Assembly (NCBI GenBank): GCA_963720945.1
Contig: CAVRHH010000031.1
Location: 620,001-684,000, forward strand
Length of the DNA stretch: 64,000 bases
Direction of reading: 5' to 3'
Source: Bog-532 sp963720945
GTDB taxonomy: Bacteria > Actinomycetota > Actinomycetes > Streptosporangiales > Streptosporangiaceae
Shown: positions 1 through 8,874 of the stretch, in pieces
Position numbering within the stretch: the stretch's first letter is position 1
How the letters are laid out: the number at the start of each line of letters is the position of its first letter
Notes under the pieces: generated by a model
What the model was told of the DNA's origin: nothing
Seen by the model: only the letters and a program-made list of their open reading frames with translations
Databases searched by the model: none
Translations under genes and position numbers: made by a program

Positions 1-726
1 CTCGGCCCGGTGATCGCGCTGCTCGCCCACCTGTCCTGGCACGCCATCGCCAGCTCGCTGACCGCGCCGGGCGCGCTGGACCCGCTGGTCGTCTCGCTCG
101 AGTCCGGCGCCGTCACGCTCGGCGTGCTGTTCGTGATCTGCACGCCGCTGTCGTGGCTGCTGGCCCGCGGCCGGCTGCCGTTCCCGCGGGTCTGGGAGGC
201 GGGCCTGCTGTGCAGCCTGCTGCTGCCGCCGCTGGTCATCGGCCTGCTGCTGATCTTCATGGTCGGCCCGTACACGCCGATCGGCGAGCTGCTCAGTCAC
301 CTGAACCTGTCGGCGTCCAACACCTTCCTGGCCCTGTGCATCGCCGAGGTCTACGAATCGGCGCCGTACTACGTGCTGGGCGCGCAGACCGCGTTCACCA
401 GCGTGGACCCGCGGCTGGAACAGCAGGCCCAGCTGCTGGGCGACCGGCCGGCCCGGGTTTTCCGCCGGGTCACACTGCCGCTGGCCACGCCGGGGCTGGC
501 CATGGCCCTGTCGGTGGCGTGGGCGCGGGCGATGGGCGCGTTCGGCGCGGTGATCATCATCGCCTACCATCCGTTCGGCCTCCCGCTGCAGATCTACACA
601 ACGCTGCAGGAGACCGGCCTGGCCTCGGCGCTCCCGTTCGCCCTGGTCCTGCTGGTGGTGGCGCTCCCGCTGCCGCTGGCCGCCTACATCTGGAGCGCGC
701 GTGCTGGACGCCGACGTCGAGGTTGA
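1..726 (+). CDS. modB: Molybdate-type ABC transporter permease ModB (5' end outside window)
   Basis: Inner-membrane permease of an oxyanion (molybdate/tungstate) ABC importer. The reading frame is open from base 1, so the gene probably starts upstream; the GTG at 10 would begin inside the first membrane helix. Several hydrophobic helices are visible. The cytoplasmic EAA-type loop that docks on the ATPase is seen as QQAQLLGDRPARVF followed by TLPLATPG. The 3' end overlaps the ATPase gene by 26 bases, which implies translational coupling. The binding protein ModA is not in the window and probably lies upstream. The molybdate assignment rests on permease type and on the coupled regulator; sulfate or tungstate cannot be excluded. 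Confidence 0.85.
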   Translation, partial: LGPVIALLAHLSWHAIASSLTAPGALDPLVVSLESGAVTLGVLFVICTPLSWLLARGRLPFPRVWEAGLLCSLLLPPLVIGLLLIFMVGPYTPIGELLSHLNLSASNTFLALCIAEVYESAPYYVLGAQTAFTSVDPRLEQQAQLLGDRPARVFRRVTLPLATPGLAMALSVAWARAMGAFGAVIIIAYHPFGLPLQIYTTLQETGLASALPFALVLLVVALPLPLAAYIWSARAGRRRRG

Positions 727-1720
727 CCGCCGCGACTTCACGGTGCGCGCCGCGCTGCGCGTCGCGCCCGGGGAGCGGCTGGCCCTGTTCGGCCCGTCCG
801 GGGCCGGCAAGACGACGATCCTGGAGGTCATCGCGGGCCTCGTCGCCCCGCGGCGCGGCCGCGTCGTGCTCGGCGGGCGGGTGCTGACGTCCACCCCGCC
901 GCCACGGGCCGCGGTGCCGCCGTGGCAGCGCCGGGTCGGGCTGCTGCGCCAGGATCCCGGCTTGTTCCCGCACCTGTCCGTACGCGCCAACCTGGCCTAC
1001 GGCCGTGCCGCCGGGGCCGGGACCGGGGCCGGGGCGGATGACCTGACCGAGCTGGCCGGGATGCTCGGGATCGGCGACCTGCTGCCCGTGATGCCGGCCC
1101 GGCTGTCCGGCGGGCAGGCGCACCGGGTGGCACTCGGCCGCCTGCTGCTCGCCCGCTGCGACGCGCTGCTCCTCGACGAGCCCTACACCGGCCTGGACGC
1201 GCAGCTGCGCCGCGCCCTGACCGACCTGGTGGTCGCGCTGGTGGTCGCGCGGGACGTGCCGGCCGTGCTGGTCGCGCACGAGCTCGCCGACGCGCAGGCC
1301 TTCGCGGACCGGCTCGCGATCCTGGACCGCGGCCAGCTGCTGCAGGTCGGCGCGCCCGACGAGGTGGTGCTGCGCCCGGCCTCCCGGCGCGCCGCCGAGC
1401 TGGTCGGCTACCTTGGCTTCGTGCCGGTTGCTGATCTGCCGCCGGGTGCCGCGCCGGTCGTGGCCGGGATTCATCCCGAACGGGCCATGGCCGGGGCCTA
1501 CCCGGACCGCGGCGTGGTCCTGAACGGAGCCGTCACCGCGTGCCGGCCCGCCGGGGCCGGATGGGAGGCCGATGTGCGCGTGAGCGATACCGTGATCACC
1601 TGCCGCCTGCCGGACCGGCCACCGGGCGGTGCGTTCGCCGTGACCGCGCTGGACCCGCCCTGCTTCGGCCCGGACGGCACCGCCGTGCCCGCGCCGCCCC
1701 GCCAGCAGGTACCCGGCTGA
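701..1720 (+). CDS. modC: Molybdate-type ABC transporter ATP-binding protein ModC
   Basis: ATPase that drives the ModB permease. Walker A GPSGAGKT lies at residues 31-38, a Q-loop in LLRQDPGLF near 85, the signature LSGGQ near 135 and Walker B LLLDEP near 156. The last 90 residues resemble a divergent TOBE/Mop-like regulatory domain that may bind oxyanion. At 339 residues the length is normal for ModC-type ATPases. The GTG start lies within the modB 3' end, and the stop overlaps the next start in an ATGA, so modB-modC-regulator is one operon. The substrate is inferred from context. Confidence 0.85.
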   Translation: MLDADVEVDRRDFTVRAALRVAPGERLALFGPSGAGKTTILEVIAGLVAPRRGRVVLGGRVLTSTPPPRAAVPPWQRRVGLLRQDPGLFPHLSVRANLAYGRAAGAGTGAGADDLTELAGMLGIGDLLPVMPARLSGGQAHRVALGRLLLARCDALLLDEPYTGLDAQLRRALTDLVVALVVARDVPAVLVAHELADAQAFADRLAILDRGQLLQVGAPDEVVLRPASRRAAELVGYLGFVPVADLPPGAAPVVAGIHPERAMAGAYPDRGVVLNGAVTACRPAGAGWEADVRVSDTVITCRLPDRPPGGAFAVTALDPPCFGPDGTAVPAPPRQQVPG

Positions 1721-2892
1721 TGTCCGGTCCTGCCACCCCGGCCCCGGTCGGCGCCGGCGTCCCCGCCGGAGCGGCCGAGCCGAACGGCACGCGGCTGCGG
1801 CTCGCCCGGCAGGCCCGCGGGTTCTCCCAGCAGCAGCTGGCCGGGATGGCCGGGGTGTCCCGGCAGGCGGTCTCGGCGGTGGAGGCCGGCGCGAGCGACC
1901 CGTCCCTGCGGGTGGCGCTGGCGCTGGCCCGCGCGCTGGGCCTGACGGTGGAGGAGATGTTCGGCCCGCGGACGCCGGCGCCGCAGGTGGACGCGCAGCC
2001 GCTGGCGCCGCTGGGCGACGGCGGCGCCCGGGTCACGCTGGCGGCCATCGGTGACCATTTCGTCGCGCTGCCGCTGGCCGGCGCCGCGGTGAGCAAGGCC
2101 GGCTTCGTGCCCGCCGACGGCCTGGCCGGGCCGCCGGGCCCGGCTGGCACACCCGGCGCGGCCCGCCCGGTCCGGCCGCTGAGCCCGCCGCGCCCGACGC
2201 TGGTCGTGGCCGGCTGCGATCCGGCCATTCCGCTGCTGGAGGCGCCGCTCGGCCTGCTCGACCCGCCGGTGTCGTTCGCGTGGTGGCAGTGCGCGAGCGG
2301 TCCGGCGCTGGAGCTGGCCGCGCGCGGGCTCGTGCACGCCGCCGGGGCCCATCTGCGCAGCCGTTCGGGGGAATATAACGTCGGCTCGGCCCGAACGGTG
2401 CTGCGGCAGGGCGCCGAGGTGATCGGGTTCTGCGCCTGGCGCGAGGGTCTCGTGCTGCGGCCCGGCCAGGCCGTGTCCGGCATTACCGATGTCATCAAGG
2501 CCGGGCTGCGGCTGGTCAACCGGGAACCGGGATCGGAGGCGCGGCTGCTGCTGGACCGGGAGCTGGCCGCGGCCGGGGCCGACCCCGCCCAGCTGCCCGG
2601 CTACGACAGCCAGGCCACCGGGCACCTGCACGTCGCGTCGGCCGTCGCCGCCGGGCTCGCCGACGTGGGCGTGGCCAGCGAGCCCGCCGCCCTGGCCTAC
2701 GGCCTGGCGTTCCTCCCGCTCGCTGCCGAACGGTTCGACCTGGTGATCCCGGCCGGCCAGGCGGGGTCCCGCGAGGTGGCCGGCCTGCTCAAGGTGCTGT
2801 CCTCCCGCTGGCTGCTGGACCAGCTGGCCAGCCTGCCCGGCTACGACCCGGCCTGCTGCGGCGAGCACATCGCCACGCTGCCGCCGCTTTAG
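1720..2892 (+). CDS. HTH regulator with PBP-like ligand-sensing domain (ModE-like role)
   Basis: A 390-residue transcription regulator. An N-terminal XRE/ModE-style helix-turn-helix spans roughly residues 22-75 (GFSQQQLAGMAGVSRQAV). A long C-terminal part from about 150 resembles the type 2 periplasmic-binding-protein fold found in cytoplasmic molybdate/molybdopterin-responsive regulators; SEYNVGSARTVLRQG and GHLHVASAVAAGLADVGV fit that fold. The ATG overlaps the modC stop (ATGA). The simplest role is sensing oxyanion or cofactor and controlling its own transporter operon. The ligand is inferred, not visible. Confidence 0.8.
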   Translation: MSGPATPAPVGAGVPAGAAEPNGTRLRLARQARGFSQQQLAGMAGVSRQAVSAVEAGASDPSLRVALALARALGLTVEEMFGPRTPAPQVDAQPLAPLGDGGARVTLAAIGDHFVALPLAGAAVSKAGFVPADGLAGPPGPAGTPGAARPVRPLSPPRPTLVVAGCDPAIPLLEAPLGLLDPPVSFAWWQCASGPALELAARGLVHAAGAHLRSRSGEYNVGSARTVLRQGAEVIGFCAWREGLVLRPGQAVSGITDVIKAGLRLVNREPGSEARLLLDRELAAAGADPAQLPGYDSQATGHLHVASAVAAGLADVGVASEPAALAYGLAFLPLAAERFDLVIPAGQAGSREVAGLLKVLSSRWLLDQLASLPGYDPACCGEHIATLPPL

Positions 2893-2929
2893 GATTGATA
2901 ATTTGCGCCTAATACCCACGGGAACCAGG

Positions 2930-2947
2930 CGGCATACGTCGATGCCG
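2930..2947. promoter_or_regulatory. Short inverted repeat in the leader of the NACHT gene
   Basis: The arms CGGCAT and ATGCCG are separated by six bases in a relatively AT-rich 155-base gap between the mod-linked regulator and the NACHT gene. It could be an operator or a weak terminator; there is no T-tract. Confidence 0.3.
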
Positions 2948-3047
2948 CTCTCTTCAATATGTTAGATATGGGCGGTTTTGGCACGGATTATCCCTCATGC
3001 ACGCGCGGCCGCCGGATTCCGGGTAAGGAGGGAGAGAAGTCAGGCTT

Positions 3048-6000
3048 GTGCCTTCGCGTGCTGCACGGGATTCTAGTCCGATGGCAAGCAGGGAAGGGCT
3101 GACGGCGCGTGCCATATGGGCAGCTGTATTTCTTGGCCCCCTAGCCATCGTCGCCGTGGTGCTGCGGCATGCGGTAGCCACTCACCGGGTGACCGCCATC
3201 CTCACCGGCCTCGGCTACGCGGCCGCCTTTGCCGGCGTGAAGTTCGCCGGTGGCGTCGCAGGGGATCTCGCTGCACGCTGGCGTGCGCGTCTGGTTGAGC
3301 GCATCGACACACTACTGCAGCGCCAAGCTTCTCATTTTGATCATGAGTACCGTGAGTTTGTGCTGGCGAACATGCGGTTCATTGACCTTAAGGGCCTCGC
3401 CACGGTTGGCTACTTCACGCCCGAACTGGAGGACGTTTTCGTCGATGTCAGCCTGGCTTTCCGCGCGCCGCACAAAGTACCGGCGGGCTTGCTGAGCGAT
3501 CCGTCGGACGAGGAAATTGGGCCGGACGCTATTACCGAGCGTCACTCGCTCACCGAGTTCGTTGACCGCCCGGCGGCCGACGTACTCGCCGTGGTCGGTG
3601 CGCCTGGCAGCGGGAAGACCACGTTGCTGCGGCACACCGCCCGGCAAGCCTGTCTCGGCGGGCGCAAGCGCCGGCGCAGGGTGCCGATGCTGCTGTACCT
3701 GCGGGACCATGTGGCCAGCATTGTCGCCCGTCCCGGTGCCGGCATCGCAGATCTGCTGCGTGGCACTCTGGGGCAGAAGGCAGCCAGCGAACCGAAGGGC
3801 TGGTTCGAGCAGCGGCTGAGCCAGGGCGACTGTCTCGTGCTGCTGGACGGACTGGACGAGGTCGCTGATTCCGGCGACCGGGTGAAGGTCGCGGCCTGGG
3901 TGGAGAACCAGATCAGCCTGTACCCGAAAAACGACTTCGTCATCACCTCGCGGCCCTCCGGCTACCGGAATGCCCGCATCGAGGGTGCCAGCGTACTGCA
4001 GGTCCGCGACTTCACCCCTGAACAGGTGACCCAGTTCGTCCGCGGCTGGTATCAGGCGGTCGCCAGGCATGAAAGCGCGGCGGCGCCACTGGCGGAACGT
4101 CAGGAAAAGGCGCGGCTGGCCGCTGACGATCTGCTCCGGCGACTGGCCGGGCTGCCTGCGCTGCATGACCTTACGGTCAATCCGCTCCTGCTCACGATGA
4201 TCGTGAACGTGCACCGTGATGGCGGCAGCAAACTGCCCGAGAATCGCGCCGAACTCTACGGCGAGATCTGCCAGGTTGTGCTCTGGCGCAGGCAGGAGGC
4301 TAAAAGGCTCGCCACGAGACTGGACGGGGCCGCAAAAGAAGCGGTGCTGCGCAGTCTGGCGTACGCCATGATGCGGCGGCAGCTTCGCGAACTGGGGAGA
4401 GATGACGTTCTTGCGGAGATAGAGCTTCCGCTTGAACGTGTGTCAGGCAAGGTAACCGCGGAAGAATTCCTGGCAGATATCGGCTCTAATGGCCTGCTGG
4501 TCGAACGGGAGAGCGGTCAATATTGTTTCGCCCATCACACCTTCCAGGAATATCTTGCCGCGGCGCATATCCGTGATGCGAAACTAGCCGAGGTGCTGGC
4601 CGAAAAAGTTGATGACCCCTGGTGGCGGGAGACAACTCTGCTCTACGCCGCCCGGGGCGATGTCGGCCCGATCGTCGAAGCGTGCCTGACATCATCGAGC
4701 GTCAGCGCGATCACACTGGCCATGGATTGTGCTGCCAATGACCGGCACCTCGACGCTGACCTGCGGCGTCGGCTGGACGAGCTCATCGAGCACCCGGGCA
4801 CGGACGCCGAGCGCAGCCAACTCATCGCCGGTGTCCTGCTGGCCCAGCTGGTGCACGAGCAGGTCCGCACCCGTGGCGGTGGCCGCATCTGCACCTCTCC
4901 GGTCACCGTCGCCCTGTACCGGAAATTTCTGGAGGAAGGCTCCTGCTCGGGCCCGGATAGCCCCATCGAGAACGAGGCCGGGCAGGATGCGGTCGTCGGT
5001 GTGCGCGCCCCGGAAGCCATGTCCTTTGTCAAATGGGTGAACAGCATAAGCGGCAGTGGCGCCATCTACCGGCTGCCCCGCGGCAGGGAACTTACTGAGA
5101 TTGCCCGGCGGCAGCGCGCCGGATCGGTCCGGCAGAGTCTATGGCTGCTGTCGGCAGACAATCTTCCTGAGCTCTGGGTGCCGTCCGGTACCCCGCATCC
5201 GTACTCAGTTGACAGCGAGGAATTTTGGGCCTTTCTGCGAAGGGACTTCGAAGGATCGATTCCCGCTCTCACCCGGCTCCTTCTGCTGCAGTCCGTGCCC
5301 GTCATCCGCCGGCTCGCCAGAGAGACCGACAAAGTCAGCCGTTTGTTCGCCAGCCAGCCTACTGATACACTCCCTGGCCGCGATGATGCACTTTTCGGCC
5401 TACGCCGGGATTGGGGCCTGATAAACGCGCTCGCTGAGCGGGATAGCGATTTCGGTCCCTATCTGCCGGCGGCGGCCGCGCTCAGCGAGGAATTGTCCGC
5501 GGCCCTTGATGACGAAGAAGCGCCGATTTACTCCCTCGAAGTCGAGCCGGCTCGCACCCGCGCCGGATACCTCCGGCGTGCTTACGTGCGCGCGGCGCGA
5601 CTTGCCGACGAGCTTGACGTGGCTCTCAGGGACGACACCGGATGCAGCGACGCATTGGCGTACTCCCTGGGCCTCGACAGCGCGCAGTACGTGAGCGTGG
5701 CCTTGGCGCAAGCGCTCAGGGCATCCACCTCGGGAATTCCGCGGAGCTCATCCGCTTCAATTGCGTCGGCCTCGCGTTTTGCGGAGTCTTTCGCCAAGCA
5801 GGCGGGGGTGGGCAATGGGGGCTGGATGGTGCCGCCGCACCTCCTGCCCAGCATGCTGGAGTCCGCCACGCAGGCGGTCGCGGCCCTGGCGCCGGCCGTC
5901 CGGGATGCGCCGGAAAAGGTGCTGGCGTCCCATGCCTGGATGACCGTAATCGGGGGTCGGCTGTGCGACAACGCCGAGGCGGCATTCAGCGGGAGCCAGC

Positions 6001-6212
6001 CCACCACCCCCGGCGTCGCCAGGTCAATCCGGCTGGCGGCTCTCTGCCTGGCGGCTGAGGCGGACAGGGTCACCCGCGCCATCCACCAGGAGGGCGACCA
6101 CGGCGATCTGGGCAGGGAATTCCGGTCGATCGCGGCGGGTGCCATCGTGATCGAGCGGCGTGCCACCGATAGTAAGTGGATAACGGAGAGGATCATGCTC
6201 GCGATCGACTGA
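3048..6212 (+). CDS. Membrane-anchored NACHT (STAND) NTPase with degenerate FGE/SUMF-like domain
   Basis: A 1054-residue signal-transduction NTPase. Two hydrophobic segments at about residues 22-42 and 50-70 predict membrane anchoring. The NACHT domain follows: Walker A GAPGSGKTT at about 184-192, Walker B LVLLDGLDE near 264, and the sensor stretch FVITSRPSGYRN. Residues about 612-695 (SPVTVALYRKFLEE, VVGVRAPEAMSFVKWV, YRLPRGRELTEIARR) match the start of formylglycine-generating-enzyme folds, but the domain is short and has no catalytic cysteines. The remainder is helical and unrecognised. The GTG start is chosen because AAGGAGGGAG lies upstream; an ATG at 3081 has no Shine-Dalgarno. Codon use is more AT-tolerant than in neighbours, suggesting transfer. 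STAND NTPases often act in phage defence or programmed death; that role is inferred here. Confidence 0.85.
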   Translation: MPSRAARDSSPMASREGLTARAIWAAVFLGPLAIVAVVLRHAVATHRVTAILTGLGYAAAFAGVKFAGGVAGDLAARWRARLVERIDTLLQRQASHFDHEYREFVLANMRFIDLKGLATVGYFTPELEDVFVDVSLAFRAPHKVPAGLLSDPSDEEIGPDAITERHSLTEFVDRPAADVLAVVGAPGSGKTTLLRHTARQACLGGRKRRRRVPMLLYLRDHVASIVARPGAGIADLLRGTLGQKAASEPKGWFEQRLSQGDCLVLLDGLDEVADSGDRVKVAAWVENQISLYPKNDFVITSRPSGYRNARIEGASVLQVRDFTPEQVTQFVRGWYQAVARHESAAAPLAERQEKARLAADDLLRRLAGLPALHDLTVNPLLLTMIVNVHRDGGSKLPENRAELYGEICQVVLWRRQEAKRLATRLDGAAKEAVLRSLAYAMMRRQLRELGRDDVLAEIELPLERVSGKVTAEEFLADIGSNGLLVERESGQYCFAHHTFQEYLAAAHIRDAKLAEVLAEKVDDPWWRETTLLYAARGDVGPIVEACLTSSSVSAITLAMDCAANDRHLDADLRRRLDELIEHPGTDAERSQLIAGVLLAQLVHEQVRTRGGGRICTSPVTVALYRKFLEEGSCSGPDSPIENEAGQDAVVGVRAPEAMSFVKWVNSISGSGAIYRLPRGRELTEIARRQRAGSVRQSLWLLSADNLPELWVPSGTPHPYSVDSEEFWAFLRRDFEGSIPALTRLLLLQSVPVIRRLARETDKVSRLFASQPTDTLPGRDDALFGLRRDWGLINALAERDSDFGPYLPAAAALSEELSAALDDEEAPIYSLEVEPARTRAGYLRRAYVRAARLADELDVALRDDTGCSDALAYSLGLDSAQYVSVALAQALRASTSGIPRSSSASIASASRFAESFAKQAGVGNGGWMVPPHLLPSMLESATQAVAALAPAVRDAPEKVLASHAWMTVIGGRLCDNAEAAFSGSQPTTPGVARSIRLAALCLAAEADRVTRAIHQEGDHGDLGREFRSIAAGAIVIERRATDSKWITERIMLAID

Positions 6213-6233
6213 GCTTCGTTGAGCGCCGCCCGC

Positions 6234-6977
6234 CTAGGCGCCCGTGCCGTAGCCGGTGCCGTAACGCCTGGCGAACTGGCGCAGGATGGCGGGCGGGTGC
6301 ATGACGCTGCTGGCCGCCGCGCGCGCCTTGACGTCGTCGGCCTCGTGCGGCTCGAAGTACCCGGCGTGCCGGTACACGTCGATCCGGGTGCATATGCCGT
6401 CCACGTCCAGCTCGGGGTGGAACTGTGTCGCGTACACGTTGGCGCCGACCCGGAACGCCTGCACCGGGCAGTCGGCCGAGCTGGCCAGCAGGGTGGCGTG
6501 CGCCGGCAGCTTGCTGATCGCCTCCTTGTGCCCGGTGAAGGCGTCGAACGTGTGCGGCAGATCGCGCAGCAGCGGGTCATTCCGGCCATCCTCGGTCAGG
6601 GTGACCCGCACGGACCCGACCGGTTCGGCGTACCGGCCGTCGACGACCGCCCCCTGGTGGCTGCCGAGCGCGCCGATGCCGTAGCAGGCGCCGAGGAACG
6701 GGAAGTCCGCGGCGACCACCGCGTCGAGCAGGCCGTTCAGGTCCGCCTCGACGCGTTGCTGCACCGGCGGCTTCCGGCGGTCGGTGTAGTTGAAGGGTCC
6801 GCCGCCGAGCAGGATGCCCGACCAGTCCCGCAGGTCGACCGCGCCCAGCGGCTGCTGGTCCAGCCGGAACCGGCGCATCTCGCGTTCCCGGAGGCCGGAG
6901 AAGTCCAGGAACGACAGGTATTCGTTGTCCGCCGCGGCATCGTCGGCGCGGATGCTGAGCAGCAGGAACGGCTTCAT
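6234..6977 (-). CDS. Class I glutamine amidotransferase (GMP synthase-like domain protein)
   Basis: A 247-residue stand-alone glutaminase-type protein. The catalytic nucleophile elbow GACYGIG places Cys98, and QFHPE places His187 and Glu189, so the Cys-His-Glu triad is complete. Oxyanion strand ILLGGGP is present. Size and architecture match the GuaA-like amidotransferases often annotated as glutamine amidotransferase, whose acceptor is usually unknown. It converges on the NACHT gene with only about 20 bases between stops and is divergent from the SDR gene across a 53-base gap. Confidence 0.85.
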   Translation of the reverse strand: MKPFLLLSIRADDAAADNEYLSFLDFSGLREREMRRFRLDQQPLGAVDLRDWSGILLGGGPFNYTDRRKPPVQQRVEADLNGLLDAVVAADFPFLGACYGIGALGSHQGAVVDGRYAEPVGSVRVTLTEDGRNDPLLRDLPHTFDAFTGHKEAISKLPAHATLLASSADCPVQAFRVGANVYATQFHPELDVDGICTRIDVYRHAGYFEPHEADDVKARAAASSVMHPPAILRQFARRYGTGYGTGA

Positions 6978-7030
6978 TGCAGCAGCCTAATGAGGCGCGG
7001 GCCGTGCCGCAGCCGCCTAGCATCGCAGTC

Positions 7031-7810
7031 ATGGCTCACGTCCTGATTACCGGCTCGGCCGATGGGCTGGGGCTGATGGCCGCCCGGCTGCTGCTCGATG
7101 ACGGCCACGATGTCACGCTGCACGCCCGTTCGCCGGCCCGGGCCGATGACATCCGCCGGGCCGAGCCCCGCGCCACGTCGCTGGTCATCGGCGACCTGGC
7201 CAGCATCGCCGGGATGCGGTCGGTGGCCGGCCAGGCCAACGACCGGGGCGGCTACGACGCCGTGATCCACAACGCCGGCGTCGGCTACCGGCAGCCCCGC
7301 CGGATCGAGACCGCCGACGGGCTGGCCAACGTGTTCGCGGTCAACGTGCTCGCGCCCTATCTGCTCACCGCGCTGATCACGCCGCCCGCCCGGCTCGTCT
7401 ACCTCAGCTCGGGCATGCACCGCGGCGGTGATCCCCTCCTGGATGACCCGCTGTGGGCCCATCGCGCCTGGAACGGGGCGCAGGCCTACAGCGACAGCAA
7501 GCTGTACGACACCATGCTGGCGTTCGCGGTGGCCCGGCACTGGCCGGGAGTGCTGTCCAACGCCGTGGAGCCGGGCTGGGCGCCAACCAGGATGGGCGGG
7601 CCCGGCGCGCCGGACGACCTGTCCCTGGCGCCGGTCACCCAGGCCTGGCTCGCGGTCAGCGACGACGCCGCGGCCACCGTCACCGGCGGCTACTTCTACC
7701 ACCAGAAACCCCGCGAGCCGAACCCCGCCGCCCGCGACACCACCGCGCAGGACGCCCTGCTGGCCTACTGCGCCGGCCTGACCGGCACCCCGCTGCCCGC
7801 CCGGGTATGA
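7031..7810 (+). CDS. Short-chain dehydrogenase/reductase (SDR) family oxidoreductase
   Basis: A 259-residue NAD(P)-dependent oxidoreductase with Rossmann fold. The cofactor motif TGSADGLG lies at residues 7-14 and the catalytic pair Tyr153/Lys157 is in YSDSK. HNAGVGY matches the NNAG structural motif with one change. The ATG at 7031 is chosen because it puts the glycine motif at the normal distance; an upstream in-frame extension would run into the amidotransferase start. Substrate unknown. It is followed four bases later by the MetE-like gene, so the two are probably co-transcribed. Confidence 0.85.
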   Translation: MAHVLITGSADGLGLMAARLLLDDGHDVTLHARSPARADDIRRAEPRATSLVIGDLASIAGMRSVAGQANDRGGYDAVIHNAGVGYRQPRRIETADGLANVFAVNVLAPYLLTALITPPARLVYLSSGMHRGGDPLLDDPLWAHRAWNGAQAYSDSKLYDTMLAFAVARHWPGVLSNAVEPGWAPTRMGGPGAPDDLSLAPVTQAWLAVSDDAAATVTGGYFYHQKPREPNPAARDTTAQDALLAYCAGLTGTPLPARV

Positions 7811-7814
7811 GATC

Positions 7815-8849
7815 GTGGCGATCATGCTCTTTCCCACCTCACTGGTTGGCAGTTACCCGCAGCCGGACTGGCTCATCGACCGGGACCGGCTGCGGCACCG
7901 GTTCCCGCCCCGGGTCCGGGCCCGGGAACTGTGGCGGGTGGAGCCCGCGTATCTGGAGCAGGCACAACGTGATGCGACGCTGCTGGCCATCAGCGCGCAG
8001 GAGCGGGCCGGCCTGGACATCCTGACCGACGGCGAGATGTGCCGGGAGAGCTACTCCAACCGGTTCGCCACCGCGCTCGACGGCGTGGACATCGACCACC
8101 CGGGGACGGCGCTGGACCGCAGCGGATCGCCGAATCCGGTACCGCGGGTCACCGGCCCGATCCGGCGCCGGCATCCGGTCGAGGCCGCGGACGCGGCGTT
8201 CCTGCGGGCCAGCACGCGGCGGACGGTCAAGATGACCGTGCCGGGCCCGTTCACCATGGCCCAGCAGGCGCAGAACGACTACTACGCCAGCACCGAGGAC
8301 CTCGCCCTCGGATACGCCGAGGCGGTCAATGCGGAGGTCGCCGACCTGTTCGCGGCGGGTGCGGACATCGTGCAGCTCGACGAGCCGTACCTCCAGGCCC
8401 GGCCGGCGGAGGCCCGCCGGTACGGGGTGAAGGTGATCAACCGCGCGCTGGACGGCATCACCGGCACCACCGCGGTCCACCTGTGCTTCGGGTACGCCGC
8501 GATCATTCACGACCGCCCCGGCGGCTATTCGTTCCTTCCGGAACTGGCCGCGTGCACCTGTGACCAGGTCTCGATCGAGACGGCCCAGTCCGGCCTGGAC
8601 TGCCGGATCCTGTCCGAGCTGGACGGCAAGACGATCATTCTGGGCGTCCTCAACCTGGGCGACGAGACGGTCGAGAGCCCCGATGAGGTCGTCCGCCGGG
8701 CGTACCGGGCGCTGGACTACGTGCCGGCCGCGCGCGTGGTGCTGGCCCCGGACTGCGGGATGAAGTACCTGCCCCGGGACGCGGCCTTCGGCAAGCTGGC
8801 CGCGATGACCGCCGCCGCGGGCCGGCTGCGCGCCGAAGCCGGCGGCTGA
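7815..8849 (+). CDS. Core-MetE-type cobalamin-independent methionine synthase family protein
   Basis: A 344-residue protein equivalent to the C-terminal catalytic barrel of MetE. Zinc ligands of the family are visible: His and Cys in VHLCFGY and a C-terminal Cys in PDCGMKYLPR. DILTDGEMCRESY and QLDEPYL match conserved substrate-site segments. It lacks the N-terminal half of classical MetE, so it belongs to the short core-MetE group, which transfers methyl to homocysteine or other thiols from donors that are often unknown. The start may be GTG 7815 or ATG 7824; the gene begins just after the SDR stop. Confidence 0.8.
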   Translation: MAIMLFPTSLVGSYPQPDWLIDRDRLRHRFPPRVRARELWRVEPAYLEQAQRDATLLAISAQERAGLDILTDGEMCRESYSNRFATALDGVDIDHPGTALDRSGSPNPVPRVTGPIRRRHPVEAADAAFLRASTRRTVKMTVPGPFTMAQQAQNDYYASTEDLALGYAEAVNAEVADLFAAGADIVQLDEPYLQARPAEARRYGVKVINRALDGITGTTAVHLCFGYAAIIHDRPGGYSFLPELAACTCDQVSIETAQSGLDCRILSELDGKTIILGVLNLGDETVESPDEVVRRAYRALDYVPAARVVLAPDCGMKYLPRDAAFGKLAAMTAAAGRLRAEAGG

Positions 8850-8874
8850 ACCCATCCCTCCTCAGCCTGGGGGT

